From contig NC_073626.1 of the NCBI RefSeq assembly GCF_029407905.1, positions 83,169,482-83,233,481 of the forward strand: DNA of 64,000 bases. The letters run 5' to 3'. Under the pieces are notes generated by a model, which worked only from the letters and a program-made list of their open reading frames with translations, had not been told where the DNA came from and did no database searches. How positions within the stretch are numbered: the stretch's first letter is position 1; every line of letters starts with the position of its first letter. Positions 21,853-34,614 of the stretch are shown here, piece by piece. The DNA is from Bubalus kerabau. Its lineage: Eukaryota; Chordata; Mammalia; Artiodactyla; Bovidae. The position numbers and the translations under genes are program-made.

Positions 21853-24800
21853 TAGACTCAGTTCAGTCGCTCAGTCGTGTCCAACTCTTTGCGACCCCAT
21901 GAATCGCAGCATGCCAGGTTTCCCTGTCCATCACCAACTCTGGGAATTTACCCAAACTCATGTCCATTGAGTTGGTGATGCCATCCAGCCATCTCACCCT
22001 CTGTCGTCCCCTTCTCCTCCTGCTCTCAATCTTTCCCAGCATCAGGGTCTTTTCAAATGAGTCAGCTCTTTGCACCAAAGTATTGGAGTTTCAGCTTCAA
22101 CATCAGTCCTTCCACTGAACACTCAGGACTGATCTCTTTTAGGATGGACCAGTTGGCTCTCCTTGCAGTCCAAGGGACTCTCAAGAGTCTTTTTCAACAC
22201 CACAGTTCAAAAGCATTGATTCTTCAGCTCTTTATAGTCCAACTCTACACATCCATACATGACCACTGGAAAAAACATAGCCTTGACTAGATGGACCTTT
22301 CTTGGCAAAGTAATGTCTCTGTTTTTAATATGCTATCTAGGTTGGCCATAACTTTCCTTCCAAGGAGTAAGCGTCTTTTAATTTCATGGCTGCAATCACC
22401 ATTTGCAGTAATTTTGGAGCCCTCCAAAATAAAGGCTGCCACTGTTTCCCCATCTATTTTCCATGAAGTGATGGGACTGGATGCCATGATCTTAGTTTTC
22501 TGAATATTGAGCTTTAAGCCAACTTTTTCACTCTCCTCTTTCACTTTCATCAAGAGGCTCTTTCGTTCTTCTTGACTTTCTGCCATAAGGGTGGTATCAT
22601 CTGCATGTCTGAAGTTATTGATTTTTCTCCCAGCAATCCTGATTTCATCTTGTGCTTCATCCAGGCCAGCATTTCCCATGATGTACTCTGCATATAAGTT
22701 AAATAAGCAGGGTGACAATATATAGCCTTGATGTACTCCTTTTCCTATTTGGAACCAGTCTGTTGTTCCATGTCCAGTTCTAACTGTTGCTTCCTGACCT
22801 GCATACAGATTTCTCAAGAGGTAGGTCAGGTGATCTGGTATTTTCATCTCTTTCAGAATTTTCCAGTTTGTTGTGATCCACATAGTCAAAGGCCTTGGCA
22901 TAGTCACTAAATCAGAAATAGATGTTTTTCTGGAACTCTCTTGCTTTTTTGATGATCCAGTGGATGTTGGCAATTTGATCTCTGGTTCATCTGCCTTTTC
23001 CAAAACCAGATTGAACATCTGGAAGTTCATGGTTCACGTATTGCTGAAGTCTGGCTTGGAGAATTTTGAGCATTACTTTACTAGTGAGTGAGATGAGTGC
23101 AATTATGAAGTAGTTTGAGCATTCTTTGGCATTGGCTTTCTTTGAGGTTGGAATGAAAACTGACATTTTCCAGTCCTGTGGCCACTGCTGAGGTTTCCAA
23201 ATTTGCTAACATATTGAGTGCAGCATTTTCCCAGCATTGTTTTTTAGGATTTTGAAATAGCTCAACTGGAATTCCATTTCTTCCAGTAGCTTTGTTCATA
23301 GTGATGCTTCCTAAGGCCCACTTGACTTCATATTCCAGGATGTCTGGCTCTAGGTGAGTGAGCACACCATCATGACTATCTGGGTTGTGAAGATCTATTT
23401 TGTATAGTTCTTCTGTGTAACTTGTCACCTCTTCTTAATATCTTCTGCTTCTGTTAGGTCCACACCATTCTATGCTTTATTGTGCCCATCTTTGCATGAA
23501 ATTTCCCTTTGGTATCTCTAATTTTCTTGAAGAGATCTCTAGTCTTTCCCATTCTACTGTTTCCCTCTATTTCTTTGCATTGATTACTAAGGAAGGCTTT
23601 CTTATCTCTCCTTGCTATTCTTTGGAATTCTGCATTCAAATGGATATATCTTTCCCTCTCTCCTTTTTTTTTTTTTTTTTTTTTTTCCGCTTCTCTTCTT
23701 TTCACAGCTATTTGTAAGGCCTCTTCAGACATCCATTTTGCTTTTTTGCATTTCTTTTTCTTGGGGATGGTCTTGATTCCTGTCTTCTGAACAATGTCAC
23801 TAACCTCCGTCCATAGTTCATCAGGCACTCTGTCTATCAGATCTAGTCCCTTAAATCTATTTCCCACTTCCACTGTATAATCGTAAGGGATTTGATTTAG
23901 GTCATAGCTGAAAGGTCTATTGGTTTTCCCTACTTTCTTCAATTTCAGTCTGAATTTGGCAATAAGGAGTTCATGATCTGAGCCACAGTCTGCTCCCGGT
24001 CTTATTTTTGCTGACTGTATAGAGCTTCTCCACCTTGGCTGCAAAAAATATAATCAATCTGATTTTGGTATTGACCATCTGGTGATATCCATGTGTAGAG
24101 TCTTCTTTTGTGTTGTTGGAAGAGGGTGTCTGCTATGACGAGTGTGTTCTCTTGGCAAAACTCTATAAGCCTTTGCCCTGCTTCATTCTGTACTCCAAAC
24201 CCAAATTTGCCTGTTATTCTGGGTGTTTCTTGACTTCCTACTTTTGCATTCCAGTTCCCTATAATGAAAAGGATATCTTTTTTGGGGTATTAGTTCTAAA
24301 AGGTCTTGTAGGTCTTCAGAGAACCATTCAACTTCAGCTTCTTCAGCATTACTGGTCGGGGCATAGACTTGGATTACTGTGATATTGAATGGTTTGCCTT
24401 GGAAGCAAACAGAGATCATTCTGTTTTTTTGAGACTGTATCCAAGTACTGCAATTTGGACTCTTGCTGACTATGATGGCTACTCCATTTCTTCTAAGGGA
24501 TTCTTGCCCACAGTAGTAGATATGATGGTCATCTAAATTAAATTCACCCATTCCAGTCCATTTTAGTTCGCTGATCCCTAAAATGTTGATGTTCACCCTT
24601 GCCATCTCTTTTGACCACTTCCAATTTGCCTTGAATCATGGACCTAACATTCCAGGTTCCTATGCAATATTGCTGTTTACAGCATCGGACCTTGCTTCCA
24701 TCACTAGTCACATCACCATCACCATCACATCCACAACTGGGCATTGTTTTTGCTTTGGTCACATCCCTAACTGGGTGTTGTTTTTGTTTTTGCTTTAATC

Positions 24801-24960
24801 CATTCATTAAAATGACTGAATCAGAATGTGAACTGATCAAATTTCCAGGAAATGTGATTTTTTTTTTTAAAAGTAGGCTATTCAAAGTGGCTTTTAGTGT
24901 AGTTTCCTTTACTTTCTCCTCCAAAGAGAAAAAAATAAATTTAAATCATCTTCATTATAA
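21853..24960 (-). mobile_element. BovB (RTE-type LINE), near full length
   Basis: BovB is the RTE-clade LINE that spread in ruminants and whose 3' end is shared by Bov-A SINEs. Read on the minus strand, the element runs from an approximate 5' end near 24960 to the (TGAAC)n-like terminus near 21853, about 3.1 kb, which is close to the family length. The left border is clear; the right border is approximate because the 5' leader is not distinctive. No target-site duplication was found. Confidence 0.93.
21863..24924 (-). pseudogene. BovB pol (APE endonuclease + reverse transcriptase), degraded
   Basis: On the minus strand the order is: endonuclease start ('CIGTWNVRSM', near 24670), 'ILGISELKWTGMGEF' and 'FNITVIQVYAPTSNAEE' (24183-24605), linker (23454-24044), pre-RT (23081-23428), and an RT core open for 247 codons (22287-23030) with 'VHQGYILSPCLFNLYAEYIM' and a 'RHADD' box. 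That box is YADD with the Tyr lost but both Asp kept. The C-terminal part is at 21863-22078. Several frameshifts separate these pieces. A 23-base A-run (T on the plus strand, 23664-23686) expands a Lys-rich segment. Confidence 0.92.
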
Positions 24961-25135
24961 AGTATTTTTATGGGAGAAACATCCACTCACATTATAGAAA
25001 AGCAGCCATGATATAAATCACTGGACACACTCACAGTCCAAAGTGAGTTATAAGAATGTGGGCACATAGAAGAAAAGGGTACATAGGAATAGTTAAGTCA
25101 TCATTCAGGGGAGCTTTCTGCAGAAGAATCATGCT

Positions 25136-25363
25136 TCACCTAGGAAAGTTGTCACTTAGTCGTGTCTGGCTCTTTGTCACCCCATGTACTGTAGCCCACC
25201 AGGCTCCTCTGTCCATGAGATTTCCTAGGCAAGAATACTGGAGAGTGTTTCTATTTTCTTCTCCAGGGGATCTTCCTGAACCAGGGATCTAACCCAGGTC
25301 TCCCACGTTATGGGCATACTCTTTACCAACTGAGCCACTATGGAAGCCACTCACCTAGGAAAG
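25136..25363 (-). mobile_element. Bov-tA SINE with 13 bp target-site duplication
   Basis: A reverse Bov-tA at 25149-25350, with its tRNA-like head at the right ('aaccagggatctaaccc'). It is flanked by 'tcacctaggaaag' at 25136-25148 and 25351-25363, an exact repeat. Confidence 0.95.
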
Positions 25364-25615
25364 AGCCTATCAGAATCTTTAGAGAGGATTATAAAAAGGG
25401 ACTGTCTAGTTCATCTTAAAAAAACTTCCCTAAGTGAATCTGATATGCTCAACTTGGAAGGCAGTCACAGTTGGGATGGAAGAGTATTTTCTTGATTCTG
25501 ACAGATATTCAAAGTCCACATTGCATCAAACTACAGAAAGGCTTGTAGAGAAGGGATCTGAAGTGTCAAATACCACGTTAGACTCTTTACATGATTAGCC
25601 TATTTAACCTTTTAT

Positions 25616-25855
25616 ATACTTCTCATCTTTGATCTTCCCTAGTGGCTCAGATGGTAAAGCATCTGCCTACAATACGGGAGACCTTGGTTCAATCCGTGGG
25701 TCAGGAAGATCTCCTGGACAAGGAAATGGCAACCCACTCCAGTATTCTTGCCTGGAAAATCCCATTGATGGAGGAACCTGGTTAGGCTACAGTCCATGGG
25801 GTCACAAAGAGTCGGACACGACTGAGCGACTTCACTCACTCACTCATACTTCTCA
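25616..25855 (+). mobile_element. Bov-tA SINE with 10 bp target-site duplication
   Basis: A full-looking forward Bov-tA (25626-25845): the head 'cttccctagtggctcagatg', a B-box-like 'ggttcaatcc', and the body 'ccactccagtattcttgcct'. The tail has 'gactgagcgacttcactcac'. 'atacttctca' repeats at 25616-25625 and 25846-25855. Confidence 0.95.
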
Positions 25856-27537
25856 CCAAAAAAGATGAGGAATATTAAGCAAACCTCATTTAGAGAAGTT
25901 ACTCATTTGCTCTGCCTTAAATATCTGCCAAAGTAGTTTACGAATATTTCATTTCTGTTGTTGGTGTTGAAAATGAGAATTACATCTTCCTTGAAATATA
26001 TTTTCACAAGTTGCTTACTAAACTTAAACCAGTAATTAGTGGAATACAACTGTACATTTCTCTAACATCACATCTGGAGACAAAGAAGTTATATATAATT
26101 CCTTAAAAGTGACAGCCTAAGCCCCCAAACTGTTTTAATAGCTATAATTTAAGAAACATCAATGGCACAAATTGTATAAAACTCATAAGTTACTCCTAGA
26201 AATAGTCTTTTGTGGTACTGCTGACAAAGCTTTGACACAGAGGAAACCTGTGTGTGGTTTCAAAACTTTTTTTCCCCCCAAAATTCTTTTATATACTTTT
26301 GTAAAGTTTCTAAGGGGTGGGGAGGGGGGAGCACAACACAAAACAGTTCTGAACCACTGCAACTCAGCCAGGGTTAATTAGAATGCTCTCCCTCGGTCCT
26401 CTGAGGCATCAGGTGGTGACAAATTGAAGGCATCCCAACCAGCATGCACCAGATATTAATATGCCCTTTGCACTGGGCTTAGTTTTAAATGAAGCAGCCA
26501 CAATCAGGTGTTTGCTGCGAATCACCACCTATAAATGTTATTAACATTGCAACCTGCTGGACACATCCTGTCACTGTGTTTACAACCTAAAGGAAATAGA
26601 ACATAAAATGAAAACATTTTCTTGTCAGGGTCGGGCTACAGTAATTAATTTTATTCTTCACCATTGAGGGTTCTTTTTTTTCCTGTTACTGTTTGTTTTT
26701 TTGGTTTTGCAGATTATTTTCCTTGGGAGTTTGTCACTAGCTGACTCTCCACAGGCTTTATTGATATGTAGAGAACAAGAGCATTTAAAACCAGAGCTAT
26801 TTCAATAGTTATAAACAATTAAAGAGACACTGTAATGATGTGGTGCTACTATTGGAATCAAAATACTCAATAGCACAAACAAAAGGAAATGGAGTCCTTA
26901 GTGGCTTGACATTCTTATAGAGAATTACCCATTCTTTTGGAAAAATTCATCTAAACCAGGACTTCTGAAGGTGAACAAATAGTTCTATGAGAAGTGTTTC
27001 TAAGAGACTTCTATGTGGGAGGCAGGACAAATAGTTTTAAAATACAGAAAGATGCCATTTAAATTCTGGGATCAAGAACAACCTTAAACATTTATAAGAA
27101 CATTTGTACCATTAATTATTTAATGGATAAATATGTATCAAATCTTCTTTAACTGCCTTTAAATTTAAAAAATAAAATGACTTTTGAGCCAACGTCTCAC
27201 CTGAATAATAAAATGTTAAACTATTCAGGCAATTTTCCATCACTGCTTTAGATGTCATCCTTCAGATAAAGGGCAAAAACAGAATAATGGAAGAAAATCC
27301 CAGCAGGTAGAGAATTGGAGAGCATGGTTCAGACTGGTATCCAAGCGGCAGTGTGGGACACACATCAGATATCTAGGAAGAGAAGCGGAACCCAGTGGAA
27401 AGAACTTGGGAAATAAAATCTCCTGCAGAAATTAAGGTGCTGAGTGGGGAACACCAAAGGGCTGCAGACACAGAGAAGAGTGGGGATTCTTTGGCGGTAT
27501 TTTTTACTGTTTATCTGTGGCTGAGATCCCTGTCCAA

Positions 27538-27576
<39 letters not shown>

Positions 27577-28910
27577 ACATGTGTATGAATGGGTATATGC
27601 ATCTACATATATCCACACCCATCTTTTTTCCTTTCTTTTTTTTTGGTAGTGAGAAGTGAGTCTGAAAATCACCTTGGAATCACTGAAAACAGTCCTTTCG
27701 AAAGGGTTTGTGTGGGTTCCTTGAAATAACTCAGGAAGGACAAATTATTTGCAAGGTATAATCATTTCCTTAGAAGTTACCCAAGACCTACAGATCCTTG
27801 AAGGAGGAAGGAGAACAGTGATTCTGGGCATGTGAAATGGCCTATTAGAGAAGTAGTCCTTGTTCCCAGAGAGGCTTTATAAGGGAACTGACACTGAGCT
27901 CTGCAGTTTTGGAACAGCAGGCCTGGTGCAGGCCTTGTCACCCTTAATACTGAGGGCCTGGGATCACCCTGCCCCACAGGAAAATGGGGCTTGTGTGCTT
28001 CTGGACTGGGATGGGTAGAGTTCTTATTACCATAGAGGACCAGCATTTTCTCGCAGATCTTACTCTGACATGATAAAATAAAACAGATAAAAAAATAAAC
28101 CAGTGTATTGCAAATTGCAGTGTAAAAACTGTTTATTGAAACTTCTGTGTTAGTTCATACTCACACACAGACCCCTATACCAATGCACAGATCATTAAAA
28201 ACTACTAAAAATGCTGCTCAGCTTTTTACACCAAGAAGTGTAATTGCTGGGTCATATGCGGTGTTTGTGTCTGAACACTGTTCTAAAATGATGAAGTAGA
28301 CAAATGTTTTAAAGATGTAGGTTAACTTCTCAGAATTCCTTCATTTTCTGACACATTAATTCTGCAGCTAGTAACCAACTTGTAATGAATGTTAATTATG
28401 CATTCTTAATATTTTAATAATGCTAAGAGAAAATGGGCCACTATTATATGATAATTCCATAGGATATATAATCCTGGACAATCAAATCACACATATGCAA
28501 TGTAAGCTTTAGAATGAAGATATTAAGATATAAAAAATATGTAATAAATTCTAAACTAAAAATAAAGAAGTCTTAACAGCATACATAGGAAGACATGTGA
28601 AGAGAGGTGAAGATCTGACTCACTCTCAAGTAAGTAATCAGGTCCCAGGACTCAAAGAAACCATTTGCTCATAATCCAGATATTATAACTTAGATGAGCT
28701 TGAGACAATGTTTGTTACTTTTTGATCTGAAAAGAGTATTCAAACACATGAAATACATTAGAATACTTCTGCTTTGAAGCTGTAAGACAATATCAAAATA
28801 AGTATTTCCCTAACACTAAATAAAGTTTAAAGACAAAATATAGAAATAGTATTCAACATATGTTGCCAAAGATTTTGAATAAATTAGAATGACTATATTA
28901 ATATTTGGTT
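25856..28910. other. Longest repeat-poor stretch of the window
   Basis: I recognise no SINE, LINE or LTR of appreciable length. Contents worth noting are a moderately GC-balanced block at 26370-26665 with several AT-rich homeodomain-like sites, a (TA)n microsatellite at 27541-27572, and a faint reverse L1-like phrase ('aattgctgggtcatatg') near 28239-28255. Short frames at 26172, 27395 and 27777 look non-coding. Confidence 0.5.
27541..27575. repeat. (TA)n microsatellite
   Basis: About 15 TA units run after 'ttt', followed by 'cacaacatgtgtatgaatgg'. It is likely length-polymorphic. Confidence 0.95.
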
Positions 28911-29196
28911 TCCTGGGTGTTCTTTGGAAGGAATGATGCTAAAGCTGAAACTCCAGTACTTTGGCCACTTCATGCGATGAGTTGACTCATTGGAAAAGAC
29001 TCTGAGGCTGGGAGGGATTGGGGGCAGGAGGAGAAGGGGATGACAGAAGATGAGATGGCTGGATGGCATCACCGACTCGATGGACGTGAGCCTGAGTGAA
29101 CTCCGGGAGTTGGTGATGGATAGGGAGGCCTGGCATGCTGCAATTAATGGGGTCGCAAATAGTGAGAAACAACTGAGTGACTTAACTGAACTGAAT
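28911..29196 (+). mobile_element. BovB 3' end fragment
   Basis: 5'-truncated BovB in sense orientation starting at 'cctgggtgttctttggaagg'. It contains the coding remnant 'MRWLDGITDSMDVSLSELRELVMDREAW' (frame 29050-29241, split here only by the text limit in reading) and ends in 'actgaactgaa'. I found no obvious target-site duplication. Confidence 0.92.
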
Positions 29197-29783
29197 CATT
29201 GCTTAAAGATTAAGAAAAGTATGTTCGGTTTTATGAAATAAAGATGTTTTATAAATGCCTTATAAATTGAGCATTAAGCTATATACACACACAAATGCAG
29301 TATCTCAATGTATAGTCCCTTATATATTAAAGAGAAATTTAGCAAATACTATAAGTTTATATGCTTACATCTACTTTAATGTTTTTCAAATAAAAAAAAT
29401 GAATATACACTTTAAGTTAAATAAAAAATTCAGAGTTGGGTTGAGCAAGAGTATTATCTCATCCCAAACCACCCACCAAATCCTACTTGCCGTGGATAAT
29501 CCATGAGCAGTATAGGACATGCATTTTCATACCTCTTCCTTGCTCATCCAAACACACAAGTAAATACACACCCCCACAAAAGTTTGTTTCCAGAACTGAC
29601 TCACAGTATATACTAAATATCTTGAATCTATAATTTGTCTCTTCATTTTTCACTTAAAATAGCTACTTACATATATCAGTAGATACATATCAAGCATTCA
29701 TTTAAAACATTAGCTTCCCTAATCATACTCATGTGAGCACACAAATATGAACATTTTATTTAAACGGAATGATGCCAACGTGT

Positions 29784-29816
<33 letters not shown>

Positions 29817-31150
29817 GTTAGAGGTATTTGTTCCTGTTTTGCTCTCTCTCTTTTTTTTCTTTTTTGGATCTTGTGCTCCTCTCTTCCCTTGACTCCTATA
29901 CTCTTCTCCAGCTTGCATCTACCCTACGGTGACACAATTAATAGACTGATATAGATCACAAAATGGCATGATGCTTTGAAAGTGCTAGAGAGGTTAAATT
30001 GCAACGAAGTACAAGCTATTACAAAAATATACTATGAGTATTAGATTTTAATTACAATAATTCATTTAAAAATGTTCTTATAAATTAAAGCCATGAATTT
30101 TGCTAAAATAATCTGAACTATAAAATAAAATAGTAATTAAAATATATTCTCTACATGATTAAAAAATAACCATGTAAAAAAAGTACTTGAGTAAAATTGG
30201 TTTCTAAACTTGAGATGCAAACATTTAAATGCTATGAGAGAGATGCCAAATTGCATCTCGTTCTGGACGGAGAAAGATAGTTTACTTTCAATTCTTAGCT
30301 TAGCAGGCACAGAGAGAAAACACAAGCATTTGTGCCTCTGGCCACTCAAGTTTGGAAATCTGACTTCAGTTTGGAAGCTAAGTTTTTCCAACTACTTGCA
30401 TATCACCTCATTTTAAAGCCACACAGAGCCTAAGAGATCATCTAGTTCAACTGTTTTTTTGTTTCTGTTTTTTTTTAAGACAGGGAAATTAGGGCCCAGA
30501 GAGGTTAAGAAAGCTTGTCTAAGGTTTCATGGTTAATAAAAGGCAATGCTGGGACTCAGACTAAAGTCTTTGCTTTCAGTCCAGAAATATTTGTTTTCTC
30601 TATATTTTCTTTGTAACCCTGAACTGAAATCTCAGTGACAATAAAAATCATTTAAGAATCTGCTCATAATTCTATAGTTCCTTAGGAATAAAGATTTCCT
30701 TCAGGCCTATGGTTGATAATGACAGAATCCTTTGGAGATGACATGAATACCCACCACCTGTACTGTTGCGAGAGCAGCTGATGGCTGCTGTGTAAACTCT
30801 TGGCAATTTAGATTCTAGAATGGCAATTTCCAGTGATAATGTGAGTCAATGACAGCACCCTACTATTCCTGAAAGTTTGTAAAAATCACTACATTAAAAT
30901 TTTTTTAGCTTCAGATGTAAGTTCATCACACTCCTTTGAGTTCCTGAAATCAACACGTGGAAAGTCAGCCTATAGTCAGCACACAGAAACTCACATATGT
31001 GAACATACAAAAAAACACACAAAGATGCCAGGATTTTTACTCACTTATTTTTTATACTTCAACTCATTGCAGAATGGTCTATCACAAAAATAGTAGCATG
31101 GGTTTTATATTTCAGAAAATAAAAACTTAAGAGTTTCATCCAACTATATG
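29197..31150. other. Sparse DNA with poly(T) and a MIR remnant
   Basis: A 30-base T-run lies at 29785-29814. A reverse MIR is recognisable at about 30430-30600 ('gggcccagagaggttaagaa', 'ggcaatgctgggactcagac'). I see no gene. The T-run might mark the tail of a minus-strand retrocopy, but no parent sequence or target-site duplication is recognisable. Confidence 0.5.
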
Positions 31151-31362
31151 GCTGTGTGTGGTTAGTCTCTCAGTTATGTCCAACTATTTCTGACACCATG
31201 AACTACAGCCTGCCAGGCTCCTTGGTCCATTGGGATTCTCCAGCAAGAATACTAGAGTGGGTTTCTATGTCATCCTCTAGGGGATCTTCCCAACCCAGGA
31301 ATCGAAGCAGGGTCTCCAACTGCAGGCAGATTCTTTACCAGCTGAGCTACCAGGGAAGAGCC
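31151..31362 (-). mobile_element. Bov-tA SINE
   Basis: A reverse Bov-tA: 'tctctcagttatgtccaac' at the left, 'gggatcttcccaacccagga' and 'accagctgagctaccaggga' (tRNA-like head) at the right. It lies directly before a BovB of the same orientation. Confidence 0.92.
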
Positions 31363-31389
31363 AAACTTCCATAACCATAACTAAACATT

Positions 31390-33671
31390 CAGTTCAGTTC
31401 AGTTGAGTCATTCAGTTCATGTCTGACTCTTTGCAACTCCATGGACTGCAGCACACCAGGCTTCCCTGTCCTTCACCAATTCCCAGGGCTTGCTCAAACT
31501 AATGTCCATCGAGTTGGTGATGCCATTTAACCATCTCATCCTCTGTTGTCCCCTTATCCTCTTGCCTTCTATTTTGGCAGGATTCAACCCTGGCATCAGG
31601 GTCTTTTCCAGTGGGTCAGTTCTCTGCATCAGGGGGCCAAAGTATTGAAGTTTCAGCTTCAGCATCAGCCCTTCCAATGAATATTCAGGACTGATTACCC
31701 TTAGTAATCAATTTAATTACTGGTTTGATCTCCTTGCAGACCAAGGGACTCTCAAGAGTCTGCTCTAACACCACAGTTCAAAAGCATCAAATTTTTGGCA
31801 CACAGCTTTCTTTATGGTCCAACTCTCACATCCATACATGACTACTGGGAAAACCATAGCTTTGACTACACAGACCTTTGTTGGCAAAGCAATGTCTCTG
31901 CTTTTTAATATGCTGTCTAGGTTAGTCATTGCCTTTCTTCCAAGGAACAAGTGTCTTTTAATTTCATGGCTGCAGTTACCATCTGCAGTGATTTTGGAGC
32001 CCCCCAAAATAAAGTCTGTCACTATTTCCACTGTTTCCCCATCTGTTTGCCATGAAGTGATGGACTAGGTACCATGATCTTAGTTTGTTGAATGTTGAGA
32101 TTTAGCCAACTTTTTCACTCTCCTCTTTCATCAAGAGGCTCTTTATCTCTTCTTCACTTTCTGCCATAGGGGTGGTGTCATCTGCATATCTGAGGTTACT
32201 GATATTTCTTCTGGCAATCTTAATTCCAACTTGTGCTTCATCCAGCCCAGCATTTCTCATGATGTATTCTACATAGAAGATAAATAAGCAGGGCAGGGTG
32301 ACAATATACAGACTTGACAAACTCCTTTCCCAATTTGGAACCAGTCTGTTCTTCCATGTCCAGTTCTAACTGTTGCTTCTTGACCTGCATACAGATTTCT
32401 GAGGAGGCAGGTAAGGTGGTCTGGTATTCCCATCTCTTGAAGAATTTTCCACAGATTGTTGTGATCCACACAGTCAAAAGCTTTAAGGTAGTCAATAAAG
32501 AAGAAGTAAATGTTTTTCTGGAACTTTCTTGCTTTTTCTATGATCCAATGGATGCTGATAATTTGATCTCTGGTTCCTCTACCTTTTCTATATCTAGCTC
32601 AAATCTGGACATTCACAATTCATGTACTGTTGAAACCTGGCTTGGAGAATTTTGAGCATTACTTTGCTTGCAAGTGAGATGAGTACAACTGTGCAGTACT
32701 TTGAACATTCTTTGGCATTGCCTTTCTTTATGACTGGAATGAAAACTGACATTTTCCAATCCTGTGGCCACTACTGAGTTTTCCAAATTTGCTGGCATAT
32801 TGAGTGCAGCACTTTCACAGCATCATCTTTGAGGATTTTGAAATAGCTCAACTGGAATTCCATCACCAGCACTAGCTTTGTTCTTAGTGATGCTTCCTAA
32901 GGCCCACTTGACTTCACATTCCAGGATGTCTGGCTCTAGGTGGGTGATCACACCATTGTAGTTATCTGGGTCATGAAGATCTTTTTTTGTATAGTTCTTT
33001 TGTGTATTCTTACCACCTCTTGATATCTTCTGCTTCTGTTAGGTCCATACCATTTCTGTCCTTTATTAAGCCAATCTTTGCATGAAATGTTTCCTTTGTA
33101 TCTCTAATTTTCTTGAAGAGATCTCTAGTCTTTCCCATTCTACTGTTTTCCTCTATTTCTTTGCACTGATGACTAAGGAAGGCTTTCTTATCTCCTCTTG
33201 CTATTCTTTGGAACTCTGCATTCAAATCGGTACATCTTTCCTTTTCTCCTTTGCCTTTTGTTTCTCTTCTTTTCTCAGCTATTCGTAAGGACTCCTCAGA
33301 CAACCATTTTGCCTTTTTGCATTTCTTTTTCTTGGGGATGGTCTTGATCACTGCCTCCTGTACAATGTAATGAACACCCATCCATAGTTCTTCAGGCACT
33401 CTATCAGAACTAATCCCTTGAATCTATTTGTCACTTCTACCGTGTAACCGTAGGGTATTTGATTTAGGTCATAGCTGAATGGTCTACGGGTTTTCCCTAC
33501 TTTCTTCAATTTCAGTCTGAATTTGGCAATAAGGAGTTCATGATCTGAGCCACAATCAGCTCCCGGTCTTGTTTTTGCTGATTGTATAGAGCTTCTTCAT
33601 CGTTTGGTGCAAAGAATAAAATCAATCTGACTCGGTATTGACCATCTGGTGATCTCCATGTGTAAAGTCTG
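31390..33671 (-). mobile_element. BovB, 2.3 kb, 5'-truncated
   Basis: Minus-strand BovB from its 3' terminus (31390, revcomp of (TGAAC)n) up to coding sequence for the endonuclease/linker region near 33671. It then stops before the next BovB (target-site repeat at 33690). It aligns with the BovB at 21853-24960 over the shared length. Confidence 0.94.
31417..33671 (-). pseudogene. BovB pol, partial and degraded
   Basis: On the minus strand the pieces are: linker with 'TIPKKKKCKKAKWLSEESL' (33010-33399); RT entry (32613-32798, 'NLENSVVATGLENVSFHSS', with shifted frame); RT thumb/palm pieces (32238-32495, 'RNLYAGQEATVRTGHG'); a kept YADD box in 'NLRYADDTTPMAES' (32102-32320); and the C-terminal parts 31765-32031 and 31417-31677. 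Frames change between each piece, so no product is possible. The endonuclease is missing by truncation. Confidence 0.92.
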
Positions 33672-33916
33672 ATTAAAGAAAGCAATTTCTACACAAGAAT
33701 CAGTTCAGTTCAGTTGCTCAGTCGTGTCCAACCCTTTGCGACCCCATGAATCGCAGCACGCCAGGCCTCCCTGTCCATTACCAACTCCCGGAGCTCACCC
33801 AGACTCACGTCCATCAAGTCAGTGATGCCATCCAGCTATCTCATCCTCTGTCGTCCCCTTCTCCTCCTGCCCCCAATCCCTCCCAGCATGAAGGTCTTTT
33901 CATATGAGTCAACTCT

Positions 33917-34614
33917 TCACATGAGGTGGCCAAAGTACTGGAGTTTCAGCTTTAGCGTCATTCCTTCCAAAGAAATCCCAGGGCTGATCTCCTTCAGAAT
34001 GGACTGGTTGGATCTCCTTGCAGTCCAAGGGACTCTCAAGAGTCTTCTCCAACACCACAGTTCAAAAGCATCAATTCTTTGGCGCTCAGCCTTCTTCACA
34101 GTCCAACTCTCATATCCATACATGACCATAGGAAAAACCATAGCCTACTAGACGGACCTTTGTCGGCAAAGTAATGTCTCTGCTTTTGAGTATGCTATCT
34201 AGGTTGGACATAACTTTCCTTCCAAGGAATAAGCGTCTTTTAATTTCATGGCTGCAGTCACCATCTGTAGTGATTTTGGAGTCCAAAAAAATAAAGTCTG
34301 ACACTGTTTCCCCATCTCTTTCCCATGAAGTGATGGGACCAGATGCCATGATCTTCGTTTTCTGAATGTTGAGCTTTAAGCCAACTTTTTCACTCTCGTC
34401 TTTCACTTTCATCAAGAGGCTTTTGAGTTCCTCTTCACTTTCTGCCATAAGGGTGGTGTCATCTGCATATCTGAGGTGATTAATATTTCTCCCAGCAATC
34501 TTGATTCCAGCTTGTGCTTCTTCCAGCCTAGCGTTTCTCATGATGTACTCTGCATATAAGTTAAATAAGCAGGGTGACAATATACAGCCTTGAAGTACTC
34601 CTTTTCCTATTACC
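33917..34614 (-). pseudogene. BovB pol C-terminal half (non-inverted arm)
   Basis: The minus frame at 34110-34652 contains 'CILSPCLFNLYAEYIMRNA', an intact YADD in 'HLRYADDTTLMAESEEELKS', and the connection region 'LNIQKTKIMASGPITSW'. The frame at 33917-34141 carries 'VMYGYESWTVKKAERQRIDA' and the C-terminal region. The first residues of the longer frame (before IGKG) belong to the inverted arm, so they are chance coding across the junction. Confidence 0.9.

Noticed and set aside
23472..23717. Frame with a run of Phe residues opposite BovB pol
   Set aside because: It is the complement of the BovB Lys-rich linker and its A-run.
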